Notes: generated from the sequence alone by a model not told the origin. Numbered from the stretch's first letter, positions 1 through 7,031 are shown. The stretch: 14,083 nucleotides of DNA from JBKJTP01 sp046590195 (GCA_046590195.1 JBKJTP010000285.1:1-14083), one strand, 5' to 3'. Program-made: numbers and translations.

Positions 1-143
1 CAACCGGCGGCCACCCCACGGCCAAAGGGGTTACCGCCAACAATTACAGGACGGCGTTCGAGGGCCGGATCGAGAATACGCTCAACCGACACAAAAAAGG
101 TATCTAGGTCCAGATGGACGACGCTTGGGGGGTAGGTGCTCAT
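1..143 (-). CDS. dinB: Y-family DNA polymerase (DinB/Pol IV-like), N-terminal fragment
   Basis: Reading leftward from an ATG at 143-141, the first 47 codons encode the start of a Y-family translesion polymerase; the rest lies outside the window. Residues 10-21 read HLDLDTFFVSVE, the family's first palm motif. D12 is the expected catalytic metal-binding aspartate, and the F16-F17 pair includes the usual steric-gate position. A stretch ending RRPVIVGG, then NPFGRGVAAG, matches the conserved early finger region. In the family this enzyme copies damaged templates and is often SOS-induced. It follows the DUF72 gene on the same strand after a 110-bp gap. Three GTAC sites spaced 12 bp apart sit directly upstream. 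Subfamily (DinB versus another Y-family member) cannot be settled from 47 residues. Confidence 0.85.
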   Translation of the reverse strand, partial: MSTYPPSVVHLDLDTFFVSVERILDPALERRPVIVGGNPFGRGVAAG

Positions 144-144
144 A

Positions 145-175
145 TAGGTACCTACTAATGTACTCAAGAGCGTAC
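145..175 (-). promoter_or_regulatory. Phased GTAC sites upstream of dinB, candidate operator
   Basis: GTAC occurs at 148-151, 160-163 and 172-175, each separated by exactly 8 bp, so the period is 12 bp. The first lies inside a perfect 10-bp palindrome, TAGGTACCTA (145-154), two bases (one intervening base) from the dinB start codon. A loose promoter match on the minus strand (TTGAAA, then TACATT after 19 bp) overlaps the sites. Since dinB is commonly SOS-controlled, a LexA-type operator is a reasonable guess, but I do not recognise this as the LexA box of a specific phylum. Confidence 0.3.
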
Positions 176-253
176 CAGCGGTTTCAAAAACCGTTGTTTG
201 GTGGGAGACTTTGGGGGAAAAAGAGGCTATGGAGTGGACTTGTCCACAATGTC

Positions 254-1225
254 TTAGTCGAAGAGATCGAGAATACCGGCGATCGTATTTGGCGCGTTGC
301 CCTCCGAGCGGTTATTCACGTAGATATAGAGCCCTCGGCGCTGATCGAGACTCATATGCATGAGATCGGCGAGTCCGCGACGCATGCCAGGCAGCACAAG
401 CTGGGTCTCGCGGTATGGCATGAACTCCTTGACGGCTGCTTCATGCGTAACTCCGGCCCGGACAAGCGCACGAACGACGGAGAACGGCGCGGTCATGATA
501 GACGGATGGCGCAATTGCTCTTCGATCGATGGCATCCATGTCTGTTCGTTCAAGACATGGGCTACACCATGATACTTCAAGCAATCGAAGTATCGCGGAA
601 AAACAGGATCGAGAAATTCGGGATCGCGAATCTCGACGGCAAGCTTTGTCTCACGTTTTAACGCTTCAGGGATCGAGGCAAGGAAGTGGTGCAGATCCTT
701 AACGAAATCGATCGGCTGATAGCCATCTTTAACACCGAACGGCTTACCAAAAAAGAATGGGGAGAACTCAAGGATGACAGGACCGAGCTTCTTCTCAAGC
801 ACTTCTCTCGATGGCTCGAGAAAGTGTTGGACGAAAAGATCGATATCGAGGAAAGAAGTATTGAGTTGCCCCGCCTGGGCTCCGGCCGCTTTGGTGTTTT
901 GGAATCTGCGAAGCGTGATGGTGTCCGTCACTTTCATCGCAAAGCGGAAATCTTCCGGCGTGTCGTTATCAAACTGCTTCAGTTGCTCATACGTCGGAAG
1001 CTTCCAGTATGCGCCATCGAAGCAAACGGTCGGGAAGGCTTTTGCATAATCCTCCAACGTCTTCTCCTTCCACTTCGAGATCACGAAGGATTTTCGCGGA
1101 CCGGAGTAATCTCCATTATAGACCTGCCCTACCCAGCCTTCGTAATTCCAGCTAGAGGTGCCAAGCCAGATATCTGACTTGATCAGCTTTGAGAGTCTCG
1201 CGGGATCTGAATTGATGTCGAACAT
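254..1225 (-). CDS. DUF72 domain protein (YecE-like)
   Basis: This 323-residue cytoplasmic protein belongs to the DUF72/YecE family, which has a TIM-barrel-like fold and no firmly established reaction. Visible family hallmarks are GTSSWNYEGWVG (22-33) at the first strand, the segment around residues 60-78 with YAKAFPTVCFDGAYWKLP, AVEIRDPEFL in the middle (about 197-206), and YIYVNNRSEGNAP near the C-terminus. It is somewhat longer than many members, with an N-terminal extension of about 18 residues. The ATG at 1225-1223 has no clear Shine-Dalgarno sequence, as is usual for other genes here. It lies between tRNA-Glu and dinB on the same strand; a hairpin at 234-247 follows it but lacks an adjacent T-run, so read-through into dinB is possible. 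Confidence 0.9.
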   Translation of the reverse strand: MFDINSDPARLSKLIKSDIWLGTSSWNYEGWVGQVYNGDYSGPRKSFVISKWKEKTLEDYAKAFPTVCFDGAYWKLPTYEQLKQFDNDTPEDFRFAMKVTDTITLRRFQNTKAAGAQAGQLNTSFLDIDLFVQHFLEPSREVLEKKLGPVILEFSPFFFGKPFGVKDGYQPIDFVKDLHHFLASIPEALKRETKLAVEIRDPEFLDPVFPRYFDCLKYHGVAHVLNEQTWMPSIEEQLRHPSIMTAPFSVVRALVRAGVTHEAAVKEFMPYRETQLVLPGMRRGLADLMHMSLDQRRGLYIYVNNRSEGNAPNTIAGILDLFD

Positions 1226-1275
1226 AGGAAAAGAGTCTACATCAAAAGGAAGAGTGCAGGAGAGGAAGGTGGGAA

Positions 1276-1324
1276 AAGAAAAACCTGCTCAGGATCAGCG
1301 TTGATGCGATTGAGCAGGTTTTTT
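1276..1324 (-). terminator. Bidirectional intrinsic terminator after tRNA-Glu
   Basis: The arms AAACCTGCTCA (1281-1291) and TGAGCAGGTTT (1311-1321) form a perfect 11-bp inverted repeat with a 19-nt loop. T-rich tails exist in both directions: 1319-1324 on the plus strand and the complement of 1276-1283 on the minus strand. It lies just downstream of the minus-strand tRNA, so ending that transcript is the obvious role. Confidence 0.75.
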
Positions 1325-1328
1325 GATG

Positions 1329-1400
1329 TAGCGCGTACGGGAATCGAACCCGTGTACCCGCCTTGAGAGGGCGGTATCCTAGCCGCTAGATGAACGCGCC
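1329..1400 (-). tRNA. tRNA-Glu (anticodon CUC)
   Basis: The minus strand folds as a tRNA. The acceptor begins GGCGCGT (1400-1394). The anticodon stem CCGCC/GGCGG encloses the loop CTCTCAA, giving anticodon CTC, which reads GAG. The T arm is ACGGG-TTCGAAT-CCCGT. The D-arm region resembles bacterial tRNA-Glu. CCA is not encoded: the sequence after the discriminator A (1329) is CAT. With this register the first acceptor pair is G1-U72 instead of the usual G1-C72. A TATAAT-like element lies about 38 bp upstream, and a strong terminator follows. Confidence 0.93.
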
Positions 1401-1437
1401 AAATAGGATATTTTGAGCCGTTTTTGAGAACGGCCCT

Positions 1438-1443
1438 ATTATA
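1438..1443 (-). promoter_or_regulatory. Candidate -10 box for tRNA-Glu
   Basis: On the minus strand TATAAT (complement of 1438-1443) lies 37 bp upstream of the tRNA 5' end, preceded by a T7 run (complement of 1448-1454) that could act as an UP-like element. No convincing -35 hexamer is seen. A 6-bp hairpin (1417-1422 with 1429-1434) lies in the short leader. Confidence 0.35.
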
Positions 1444-1447
1444 CATC

Positions 1448-1470
1448 AAAAAAACCGACGGGGTTCCGTC
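1448..1470 (-). terminator. Possible small intrinsic terminator (minus strand)
   Basis: The plus strand shows GACGG (1457-1461), GGTT, CCGTC (1466-1470). On the minus strand this hairpin is followed by GG and seven Ts. The stem is only 5 bp. No minus-strand gene precedes it, so it may guard tRNA-Glu from antisense transcription of the OmpA gene, or the T-run may belong to the tRNA promoter. Confidence 0.3.
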
Positions 1471-1502
1471 TACTCATGCAGGGGTGACTCGTCTAGGAGA
1501 GG

Positions 1503-1510
1503 TATATTTG
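1503..1510 (+). promoter_or_regulatory. TAnnTTTG promoter element of the first OmpA-like gene
   Basis: TATATTTG matches the Bacteroidota -7 consensus TAnnTTTG and lies 36 bp before the ATG at 1547. The identical octamer lies 35 bp before the start of the paralogous gene at 3401, and both are preceded by GGAG and followed by CTTTCC. No TTG is seen at the -33 position. A TATAAT at 1530-1535, with TTGTAA 16 bp upstream, is an alternative but would give an almost leaderless mRNA. Confidence 0.65.
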
Positions 1511-1546
1511 TAAGACTTTCCTCAGATCATATAATCGTCACCCTGT

Positions 1547-3187
1547 ATGAAATTCCGTTATCTCGCCTCTACTATCCTATCGGTAGCTGTGGCTACTTCT
1601 GCCTCGTTTGCGAAAACCGGCACCGAAGAACCGCAGCAAAAGACCATCGCCCCGTTTGTAAAAAAGAAGAGCGCAAGCAAGCTCCAGCTCGCCCCAGCAC
1701 CAGCACCGCTTCCGGTGCCCCAGTCTTCCGGCACAAGACGCACCTCGATCAGCGGCCGTAACTATTTCGGCGCCGAGATCGGGCTGACTTCTGGAACGTT
1801 CAGCGGCGGCCCGGTCTCATTCACAGGTGTCAATCAGCATAACTCGAATGCAGAGATCTCATCAGAATTGATCGACAAGCACGCGCCAGCTTTTGGTCTT
1901 TCGATCGGCGGTGTGTTGGATCTGGCGATGAGTGAGATGTTCGGTGTGCAGGGTAAGATAGGATATCGAGGCATTGCTTCAACAGGAGAAAAGAGTTATC
2001 AGATCGACTGTGCCGATCCACAAGGTGTCAGTGGCATTGCGGATCTTACTGATAAATACACCTCTTCGGTCGGCTATCTGGGCCTTGATCTACTTGCACG
2101 TATCCAACTCGCACCAGATGGTATCTACGGACTGGCAGGCGTCGGATTTAGCAGCGTTCTTTCTGCTAATGCAGACTTCACTAAGACGATCGTAAGCTCT
2201 CCGAACGACTGCCAATGGCTTGACGAGAATGGCTTACAGACAGGAGAACTCGTCAACGAGACGAGCGATGACTTCAAGGACGATCTCAATTCATCGCGCT
2301 TTGATGCTCGCCTTGGTCTCGGCACCTGGATACCTGTAGGTAACGACGGCATGGTGGTCGTGCCTGAACTCACGATCGGCATTCCGCTAACTCGTATGGT
2401 GAACGCTGAGCTTGCTGATGCATACGAAGCGCTCGATCTCGACATACCAAACCTTGTCTATGCGAACCTCACCATCGGCATCAAATTCCCGTGGGGCAAC
2501 AACGGAACATCTTCCTCATCGTCATACGATGGTGGTTCTTCCGGCGGATCATCGAACAACCAGCCAGTTGAAAAGGGCAAGGCGATGCTCAGCGGCCGCG
2601 TTGTAGATAACGCTGGCGAGCCGATCGACGATGCACAGATCACGGTCGTTGATCTCAGCAACAACGAGGTCGTTGCGACAGACGAGACCGATGACGGCAT
2701 GTACAACGTGAAGGTCAATGCACCGGGACGTTACTCCGTCACAGCGGATGCTCCAGGGTATCTTTTCGGATCAGCGCTTTATGAAGTTGATAAGGATGGA
2801 CGCATCCTCAAGAGCACTGGCGATATTAAGCTTGCCCCATCCGCCGATGGCCGTGTTCGCTTGCTTGTCTTCTTCGACTTTGACAAGGCAACACTGCAGT
2901 CAGCTTCGTATCCGGAGTTGAACCGCGCAGTTGCACTGATGAAGGCGAACACGAACATGCGTGTTGAGATCGCAGGCTTCACCGATGCGCAGGGTACGGA
3001 CGCCTACAACAAGGATCTCTCACAGCGCCGCGCGAATTCAGTTCGTGAGTATCTGGTGCGTCAAGGCGTGGAAGGCTCTCGCCTGACAGCCGTTGGCTAT
3101 GGCGAGGATAATCCAGTAGCAACCAACGATACCGAAGATGGCCGTGCGGACAACCGCCGAGTAGAGTTCGTAGTCGTTAAGCGATAA
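1547..3187 (+). CDS. OmpA-family outer-membrane protein with regulatory-like beta domain (paralogue 1)
   Basis: This 546-residue envelope protein starts with a Sec signal peptide (about 1-22, cleavage likely near SFA/KT). A Pro/Ala-rich stretch follows (about 49-60), then a beta-rich region (about 67-316) with alternating patterns such as YFGAEIGL and YLGLDLLARI, consistent with an outer-membrane barrel. Next are a Ser/Gly linker (about 318-338), a carboxypeptidase-regulatory-like domain (about 346-412; SGRVVDNAGEPIDDA, GRYSVTADAPGY), and a C-terminal OmpA domain (about 435-546). The OmpA domain has FFDFDKATL, GFTDAQG (D480) and NKDLSQRRANSV, the peptidoglycan-binding signature. It probably anchors the outer membrane to the wall. 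Two cysteines (C155, C222) have counterparts in the paralogue. It has its own promoter and a GNRA-loop terminator, so it seems monocistronic. Confidence 0.93.
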   Translation: MKFRYLASTILSVAVATSASFAKTGTEEPQQKTIAPFVKKKSASKLQLAPAPAPLPVPQSSGTRRTSISGRNYFGAEIGLTSGTFSGGPVSFTGVNQHNSNAEISSELIDKHAPAFGLSIGGVLDLAMSEMFGVQGKIGYRGIASTGEKSYQIDCADPQGVSGIADLTDKYTSSVGYLGLDLLARIQLAPDGIYGLAGVGFSSVLSANADFTKTIVSSPNDCQWLDENGLQTGELVNETSDDFKDDLNSSRFDARLGLGTWIPVGNDGMVVVPELTIGIPLTRMVNAELADAYEALDLDIPNLVYANLTIGIKFPWGNNGTSSSSSYDGGSSGGSSNNQPVEKGKAMLSGRVVDNAGEPIDDAQITVVDLSNNEVVATDETDDGMYNVKVNAPGRYSVTADAPGYLFGSALYEVDKDGRILKSTGDIKLAPSADGRVRLLVFFDFDKATLQSASYPELNRAVALMKANTNMRVEIAGFTDAQGTDAYNKDLSQRRANSVREYLVRQGVEGSRLTAVGYGEDNPVATNDTEDGRADNRRVEFVVVKR

Positions 3188-3212
3188 GCTTTTGATCATA
3201 CGAATGATTTGA

Positions 3213-3238
3213 GGGCAGCCGGCAACGGCTGCCCTTTT
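3213..3238 (+). terminator. Intrinsic terminator of the first OmpA-like gene
   Basis: GGGCAGCCG (3213-3221) pairs perfectly with CGGCTGCCC (3226-3234) around the loop GCAA, a GNRA tetraloop, and TTTT follows (3235-3238). It starts 26 bp after the stop codon of the 1547-3187 gene. Confidence 0.85.
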
Positions 3239-3298
3239 GCTTTAGACCCGCGGCCTTTGCTTTAGACCCGCGGCCTTTGCCTTAGACCCGCGCCCTTT
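3239..3298 (+). repeat. Three tandem 20-bp repeats between the OmpA paralogues
   Basis: Units at 3239-3258 and 3259-3278 are identical (GCTTTAGACCCGCGGCCTTT). The unit at 3279-3298 differs at two positions (T to C at 3, G to C at 15). A degenerate fourth copy starts at 3299 (GCTTTA, then CGCGG without GACC). Each unit has a GC-rich CCGCGG-type core and a CCTTT tail that resembles the end of the adjacent terminator. The array sits downstream of that terminator and upstream of the next promoter. Confidence 0.9.
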
Positions 3299-3357
3299 GC
3301 TTTACGCGGACGCAAGCAAATCTTAATGAAGTGCAAACATCGAGGCAAATTGAGGAG

Positions 3358-3365
3358 TATATTTG
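3358..3365 (+). promoter_or_regulatory. TAnnTTTG promoter element of the second OmpA-like gene
   Basis: TATATTTG, identical to the octamer before the first OmpA-like gene, ends 35 bp before the ATG at 3401. The flanks are also similar (GAGGAG before, CTCTTTCC after). The element lies inside the longer open frame that begins at 3326, which argues that translation starts downstream at 3401. Confidence 0.65.
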
Positions 3366-3400
3366 CCTTACTCTTTCCAGTTCGCCTATTGCCGCAAACT

Positions 3401-5083
3401 ATGCTGATCGTTCGCCTGCTGCAATTTATACTGGTGGTTGCCCTTTTAAGCACCGCCGCCTCTGCTAAGACTGACCCTGCTTTGGGACAGCAAAAGGCCA
3501 TTTCACCCTTCGTAAAAAGTACCGTCCCTTCAGCAAGTCTCTGGGATCAGCCAAGCGCCCCAACGCCTGCACCTGCAAAGGTCCGGCGCTCCAAGACCAT
3601 TTATCCTGCCGGCTCCATCAGCGGCCGCAACTACGTCGGATTTGAGCTTGGCTTAACGGCAGGTATGCTCACCGCAGGTGAGGTTGAATTTCTCTTTCCG
3701 TACCCCTACGATAACATTGGCCGCGGCGACATTCAAGCAGTCGGTCCGATCGAGGATCATTCGATAGCTCTTCGCTATTCGATCGGTGGCGTGCTCGATT
3801 ACGCGATCAACAACATGTTGTCGCTGCAATCCAAGGTCACGTACCGGGCGCTCGGCGCATCCGGAGAAAAGCAGACGCAGTTTCAATGCTTCATTGCCGG
3901 CACTACTCCGCAGGCAGGTATCGCGACCTTCACCGAAACCTATGAGATCGACTTGAGCTATCTTGGTCTTGATGTGCTCTCGCGCATCGGCATTATAAAA
4001 GATGGCCTCTATGGACTCGCAGGGTTTGGGATCAGCTCAATGGTCGGTAGCGAAGTCGATGCGCGCGAGGAGATCAGTTCGCCGAACAACTGCCAATATA
4101 CATTCAGTAGCGGACCGATCACCAATCAATATGTCTCCGAGTCAAGAGACATGGATGTAGCCGATGATCTGCTAAGCACGCGATTCGACATCCGCGCAGG
4201 TGTCGGTACGTTCATCTCGCTCAGCAAGAACATGGTGTTAGTGCCGGAGCTGACGTTTGGTATTCCGCTAACATCGTTCGCCTCTCCGAACACATCTGAT
4301 CGATTTGGGATGCGCACGACCGAACCGCCTTTACATGCATACGCTGCGCTTAGCGTAGGATTGAAATTCCCATGGGGTAATTACGATGGCGCTGCATACG
4401 ACTCGACTTGGGAAGAGGACGGGCCTGATGGCAACGTCATCGGCTATATCGAAGTACGTGATGGGGATGTCATCAGTGGCAATCTCAGCGGACGGATCGT
4501 TGATGAATCGGGCAATCCGATCAACGATGCATCCATTGTGGTGGTCGATCTCGGCACGAATCGGGTTGTCGCTCAGGAAGACGCGAAGGATGGCAATTAC
4601 AACGTTCAGGTCGAAGGTGCTGGACGCTACTCGGTAACGGCCGATGCACCTGGGTATCTCTTCGGCTCGACGATGTTCGAGATCGGCGAGGATGGACGCA
4701 TCATGAAGCAGGCGGGTGACATCAAGCTATCGCGATCCAGCGATGGCCGCGTGAGGCTTCTCATCTTCTTTGAATCGAACAAGGCCGTGCTGCAGTCGTC
4801 GTCTTACCCGGAGCTGAATCGTGCAGCCGTGTTGATGAATGCGAATCCTACGATGGAAGTTGAGATCGCTGGCTATACCGATTCGAAAGGCTCCGACGCT
4901 CACAACCTCGATCTATCACAGCGCAGAGCCGAATCCGTAAAATCGTACATTGCAGCTCAAGGTGTCGATGTGAGGCGTCTCATCGCAATAGGCTACGGGG
5001 AAGCCAGCCCAATTTCTACGAACGACACAGAAGAAGGCCGCGCCGAGAATCGCCGCGTTGAGTTCGTTGTAAGACGGAAGTAA
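3401..5083 (+). CDS. OmpA-family outer-membrane protein with regulatory-like beta domain (paralogue 2)
   Basis: This 560-residue paralogue of the preceding gene has the same domain order. I chose the ATG at 3401 because it gives a clean signal peptide (MLIVRLLQFILVVALLSTAASA) and keeps the promoter octamer outside the gene; the frame is open from an ATG at 3326. After the signal come QQKAISPFVK (QQKTIAPFVK in paralogue 1), a Pro-rich stretch, a beta-rich barrel-like region (about 72-326), a regulatory-like domain (about 362-424) and an OmpA domain (about 450-560) with GYTDSKG (D494) and NLDLSQRRAESV. The canonical FDF-type entry of the OmpA domain has become FFESNKAVL (456-464). The linker is acidic, not Ser/Gly-rich. 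The stop lies 21 bp from the convergent TPR gene, with no terminator between them. Confidence 0.92.
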   Translation: MLIVRLLQFILVVALLSTAASAKTDPALGQQKAISPFVKSTVPSASLWDQPSAPTPAPAKVRRSKTIYPAGSISGRNYVGFELGLTAGMLTAGEVEFLFPYPYDNIGRGDIQAVGPIEDHSIALRYSIGGVLDYAINNMLSLQSKVTYRALGASGEKQTQFQCFIAGTTPQAGIATFTETYEIDLSYLGLDVLSRIGIIKDGLYGLAGFGISSMVGSEVDAREEISSPNNCQYTFSSGPITNQYVSESRDMDVADDLLSTRFDIRAGVGTFISLSKNMVLVPELTFGIPLTSFASPNTSDRFGMRTTEPPLHAYAALSVGLKFPWGNYDGAAYDSTWEEDGPDGNVIGYIEVRDGDVISGNLSGRIVDESGNPINDASIVVVDLGTNRVVAQEDAKDGNYNVQVEGAGRYSVTADAPGYLFGSTMFEIGEDGRIMKQAGDIKLSRSSDGRVRLLIFFESNKAVLQSSSYPELNRAAVLMNANPTMEVEIAGYTDSKGSDAHNLDLSQRRAESVKSYIAAQGVDVRRLIAIGYGEASPISTNDTEEGRAENRRVEFVVRRK

Positions 5084-5104
5084 GTCGATCTAAAGACCGG
5101 GAGA

Positions 5105-6670
5105 TTATTCCTCTTCGCTGTCCGGCTTCATCAGGCTCTCGCGGATGAGAGTATCGAGCTGCTTGAAGTTCTGCTCGCTCGAGAGATCGGGAAATTCCGT
5201 CTCGTATTGCTTGAGCTTCGTCAGATCCAATCTGAACGTTACTGTAAGCTCGGTACAAGCTTCGATGAGCTTGCCCTTCTGATAGAGGATCTTCGATCTT
5301 CCGTAATGCGCATCGGCCCATGCCGGCTCCAGCGCGATCGCGGACTCATAGCCGTTCATCGCCTCATCGAGCTTGCCCATTTCGTGCAGTGTCTCCGAAT
5401 AATCGAACCACGCCTCGAAATCCTTCGGCGATAGTTCGAGCACCATGCGGTACGCCATGACTGCTTCATCGAGCTTGCCAAGATTATAGAGCGCATCAGC
5501 CTTCGCGTACCACAGCTCTGGATAGTTGTTGTTGATCGCGAGAGCCTTCTCGTAATCTTCCAAAGCGCGAAGCGGCTGATCGAGCGCATCATAGCATGAG
5601 CCGCGACCGAAGTAACTCTCTGAGTGGCGTGGGTCGTACTTCACTGCCTGCGAGAAGCAACGGATCGCATCTCTCCAGCGATGAAGCTCTTCATACGCAT
5701 TAGCGAGGTTATGCCATGCGCTGACATCCTCCGCGTCATGCTTCAAACATTCTTTGTAGCTCTCGATCGCTTCGTTCAGCTTACCGAGATTCGCATAAGC
5801 GTTGCCACGGTTATACCACGAGGCTGGGAAATCCTCCTTGATCGCCAGCGACATCTCATAGCTCTCGATCGCCTTGTTGAACATCCCCATCTGATTGTAG
5901 AGGATGCCGTGGTTATACCAGGCGTTGAAGTTGAATGGATCAATATCGAGATGCGCTTCGTATGCGGCAAGCGACTTCTCGAGTTCATCGATCGAATCGT
6001 AACAGAAGCCGAGCTCATACCACGCATCCTTCGCAAGCTCCTTGTTATCGGTCAGATACTTGAAGATCGCGATCGCGTCGGCAAATCGTTCTGCCTTCTC
6101 GTAGCAGATACCTTTGTTGAAGAGCGCCTCGTCGTTCGTCGGATCGGTCGAGAGAGCACGATCGAAAATGGAGAGCGCTTCCTCGGAGCGGCCGATCGCG
6201 TCGAGCGCGATGCCGTAGTTGATCAGGAGTTCGTTGTCGGCGGGGTTCATGCTCAGCGCCTTCTCGTAGGACTGCAGCGCCTGATCGAACTTGCCATGAT
6301 GTGCTTCGAGCATGCCGCGGCGGTGCCAGCCGTCACCATTGAATGGTGCGCGCTCCGTAAGCAGCAGTGCAAAGTCTAGTGCTTCCTCGAACTTGCTGTT
6401 CTCGATACAGTAATCGACCAGCTCTTCAAGGATCTCAGGATTGAGGAATGCAGGGCGCGAATCATCATCGCTATCGGATTTCGAGTGATGCGAAGAGTCA
6501 TCTCCGAGACGCTCGCGGCGCTTGGCTTCGCGATAACGCTTCAGTTCTTCTTCGAAATATTTCTTTCGGCGCTCCTGGCGCTCTTCCTTGCCTTTCGGAT
6601 CAAACGAGCTTTCTTCGTCGTCATCTCCGCCAAGCCCGAAGGGTCCGTCGTAATCGTCAAAGAAATTCAT
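5105..6670 (-). CDS. Tetratricopeptide repeat protein with twelve gapless TPRs
   Basis: This 521-residue protein has no signal peptide or membrane segment, so it is probably cytoplasmic. Residues 1-77 are highly charged and likely disordered or helical (DDDEES; KEERQERRKKYFEEELKRYREAKRRER). Residues 78-485 are twelve consecutive 34-residue TPRs with no insertions, many showing the AW-YN-G-Y-GKLDEA-YE-AL--P pattern. A 36-residue tail ends in SEEE. TPR solenoids act as protein-binding scaffolds; no enzymatic domain is present and the partner is unknown. I placed the start at the ATG complementary to 6668-6670, because the N-terminus MNFFDDYDG looks native. The frame is open to 6733, which would add 21 residues. 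A 6-bp hairpin lies just upstream. GATC occurs 22 times in the gene. Confidence 0.92.
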   Translation of the reverse strand: MNFFDDYDGPFGLGGDDDEESSFDPKGKEERQERRKKYFEEELKRYREAKRRERLGDDSSHHSKSDSDDDSRPAFLNPEILEELVDYCIENSKFEEALDFALLLTERAPFNGDGWHRRGMLEAHHGKFDQALQSYEKALSMNPADNELLINYGIALDAIGRSEEALSIFDRALSTDPTNDEALFNKGICYEKAERFADAIAIFKYLTDNKELAKDAWYELGFCYDSIDELEKSLAAYEAHLDIDPFNFNAWYNHGILYNQMGMFNKAIESYEMSLAIKEDFPASWYNRGNAYANLGKLNEAIESYKECLKHDAEDVSAWHNLANAYEELHRWRDAIRCFSQAVKYDPRHSESYFGRGSCYDALDQPLRALEDYEKALAINNNYPELWYAKADALYNLGKLDEAVMAYRMVLELSPKDFEAWFDYSETLHEMGKLDEAMNGYESAIALEPAWADAHYGRSKILYQKGKLIEACTELTVTFRLDLTKLKQYETEFPDLSSEQNFKQLDTLIRESLMKPDSEEE

Positions 6671-6683
6671 AGTTGCTACGGGC

Positions 6684-6699
6684 GGATCATCGTTGATCC
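6684..6699 (-). promoter_or_regulatory. Leader hairpin just upstream of the TPR gene
   Basis: GGATCA (6684-6689) and TGATCC (6694-6699) form a perfect 6-bp stem with a 4-nt loop, 13 bp from the TPR start codon. If transcribed it would sit in the ribosome-binding region and could influence initiation. It would be coding if translation starts at 6733 instead. Confidence 0.3.
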
Positions 6700-6896
6700 G
6701 TTCTTTTCTCCTGCGCGTCTCGAAGGCAGTCACTGGAGAAGTAGTCGCCCATCACTCTATCCTTCTGCCGAAGGACTAACTTAATAGGATGACCCAACCA
6801 CGGGCCAAACTTCGGGAGAACACCATCAAAGTGTACGGTACTCAACAGTTATGTAACACCCGATATTGTGGATTTATTCTTCCGCAGAAAGCGGTG

Positions 6897-6926
6897 AGAA
6901 TAGTACTCCAGAAGCTCAACTGTCAA
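6897..6926 (-). promoter_or_regulatory. Sigma70-like promoter, leftward
   Basis: On the minus strand TTGACA (complement of 6921-6926) is followed after 18 bp by TATTCT (complement of 6897-6902). It points at the TPR gene, about 220 nt away, and is the best -35/-10 pair near that gene. The genome's OmpA genes use a different -7 motif, so the match may be chance. Confidence 0.3.
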
Positions 6927-7031
6927 AATGTGCCAGATTCGCCATTTCTGTCAGGTGCCCATTGCTTGGTCATACAATTTAGCACTGTTCGGGTCAAAAG
7001 GCAAGTCTTTGCTGGAGGTTGTGGATAAATT

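Noticed and set aside
234..247. GTGGAC/GTCCAC hairpin after the DUF72 gene as a terminator
   Set aside because: The stem is perfect but the T-rich tract on the minus strand is more than 10 bases away, so termination there is uncertain.
1530..1535. TATAAT before the first OmpA-like gene as its -10 box
   Set aside because: Transcription would start about 5 nt from the ATG, and the second OmpA-like gene lacks it, while both share TATATTTG.
3239..3309. CRISPR array
   Set aside because: The 20-bp units are directly adjacent with no spacers, so this is a plain tandem repeat.
3326..3400. Upstream extension of the second OmpA-like gene (ATG at 3326)
   Set aside because: It would place the promoter octamer inside the gene and bury the signal peptide behind 25 basic residues; the ATG at 3401 fits better.
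5624..6379. 251-codon plus-strand ORF opposite the TPR gene
   Set aside because: It is a mirror of the TPR repeats on the complementary strand; periodic hydrophobicity comes from the repeat, and the TPR frame is unmistakable.
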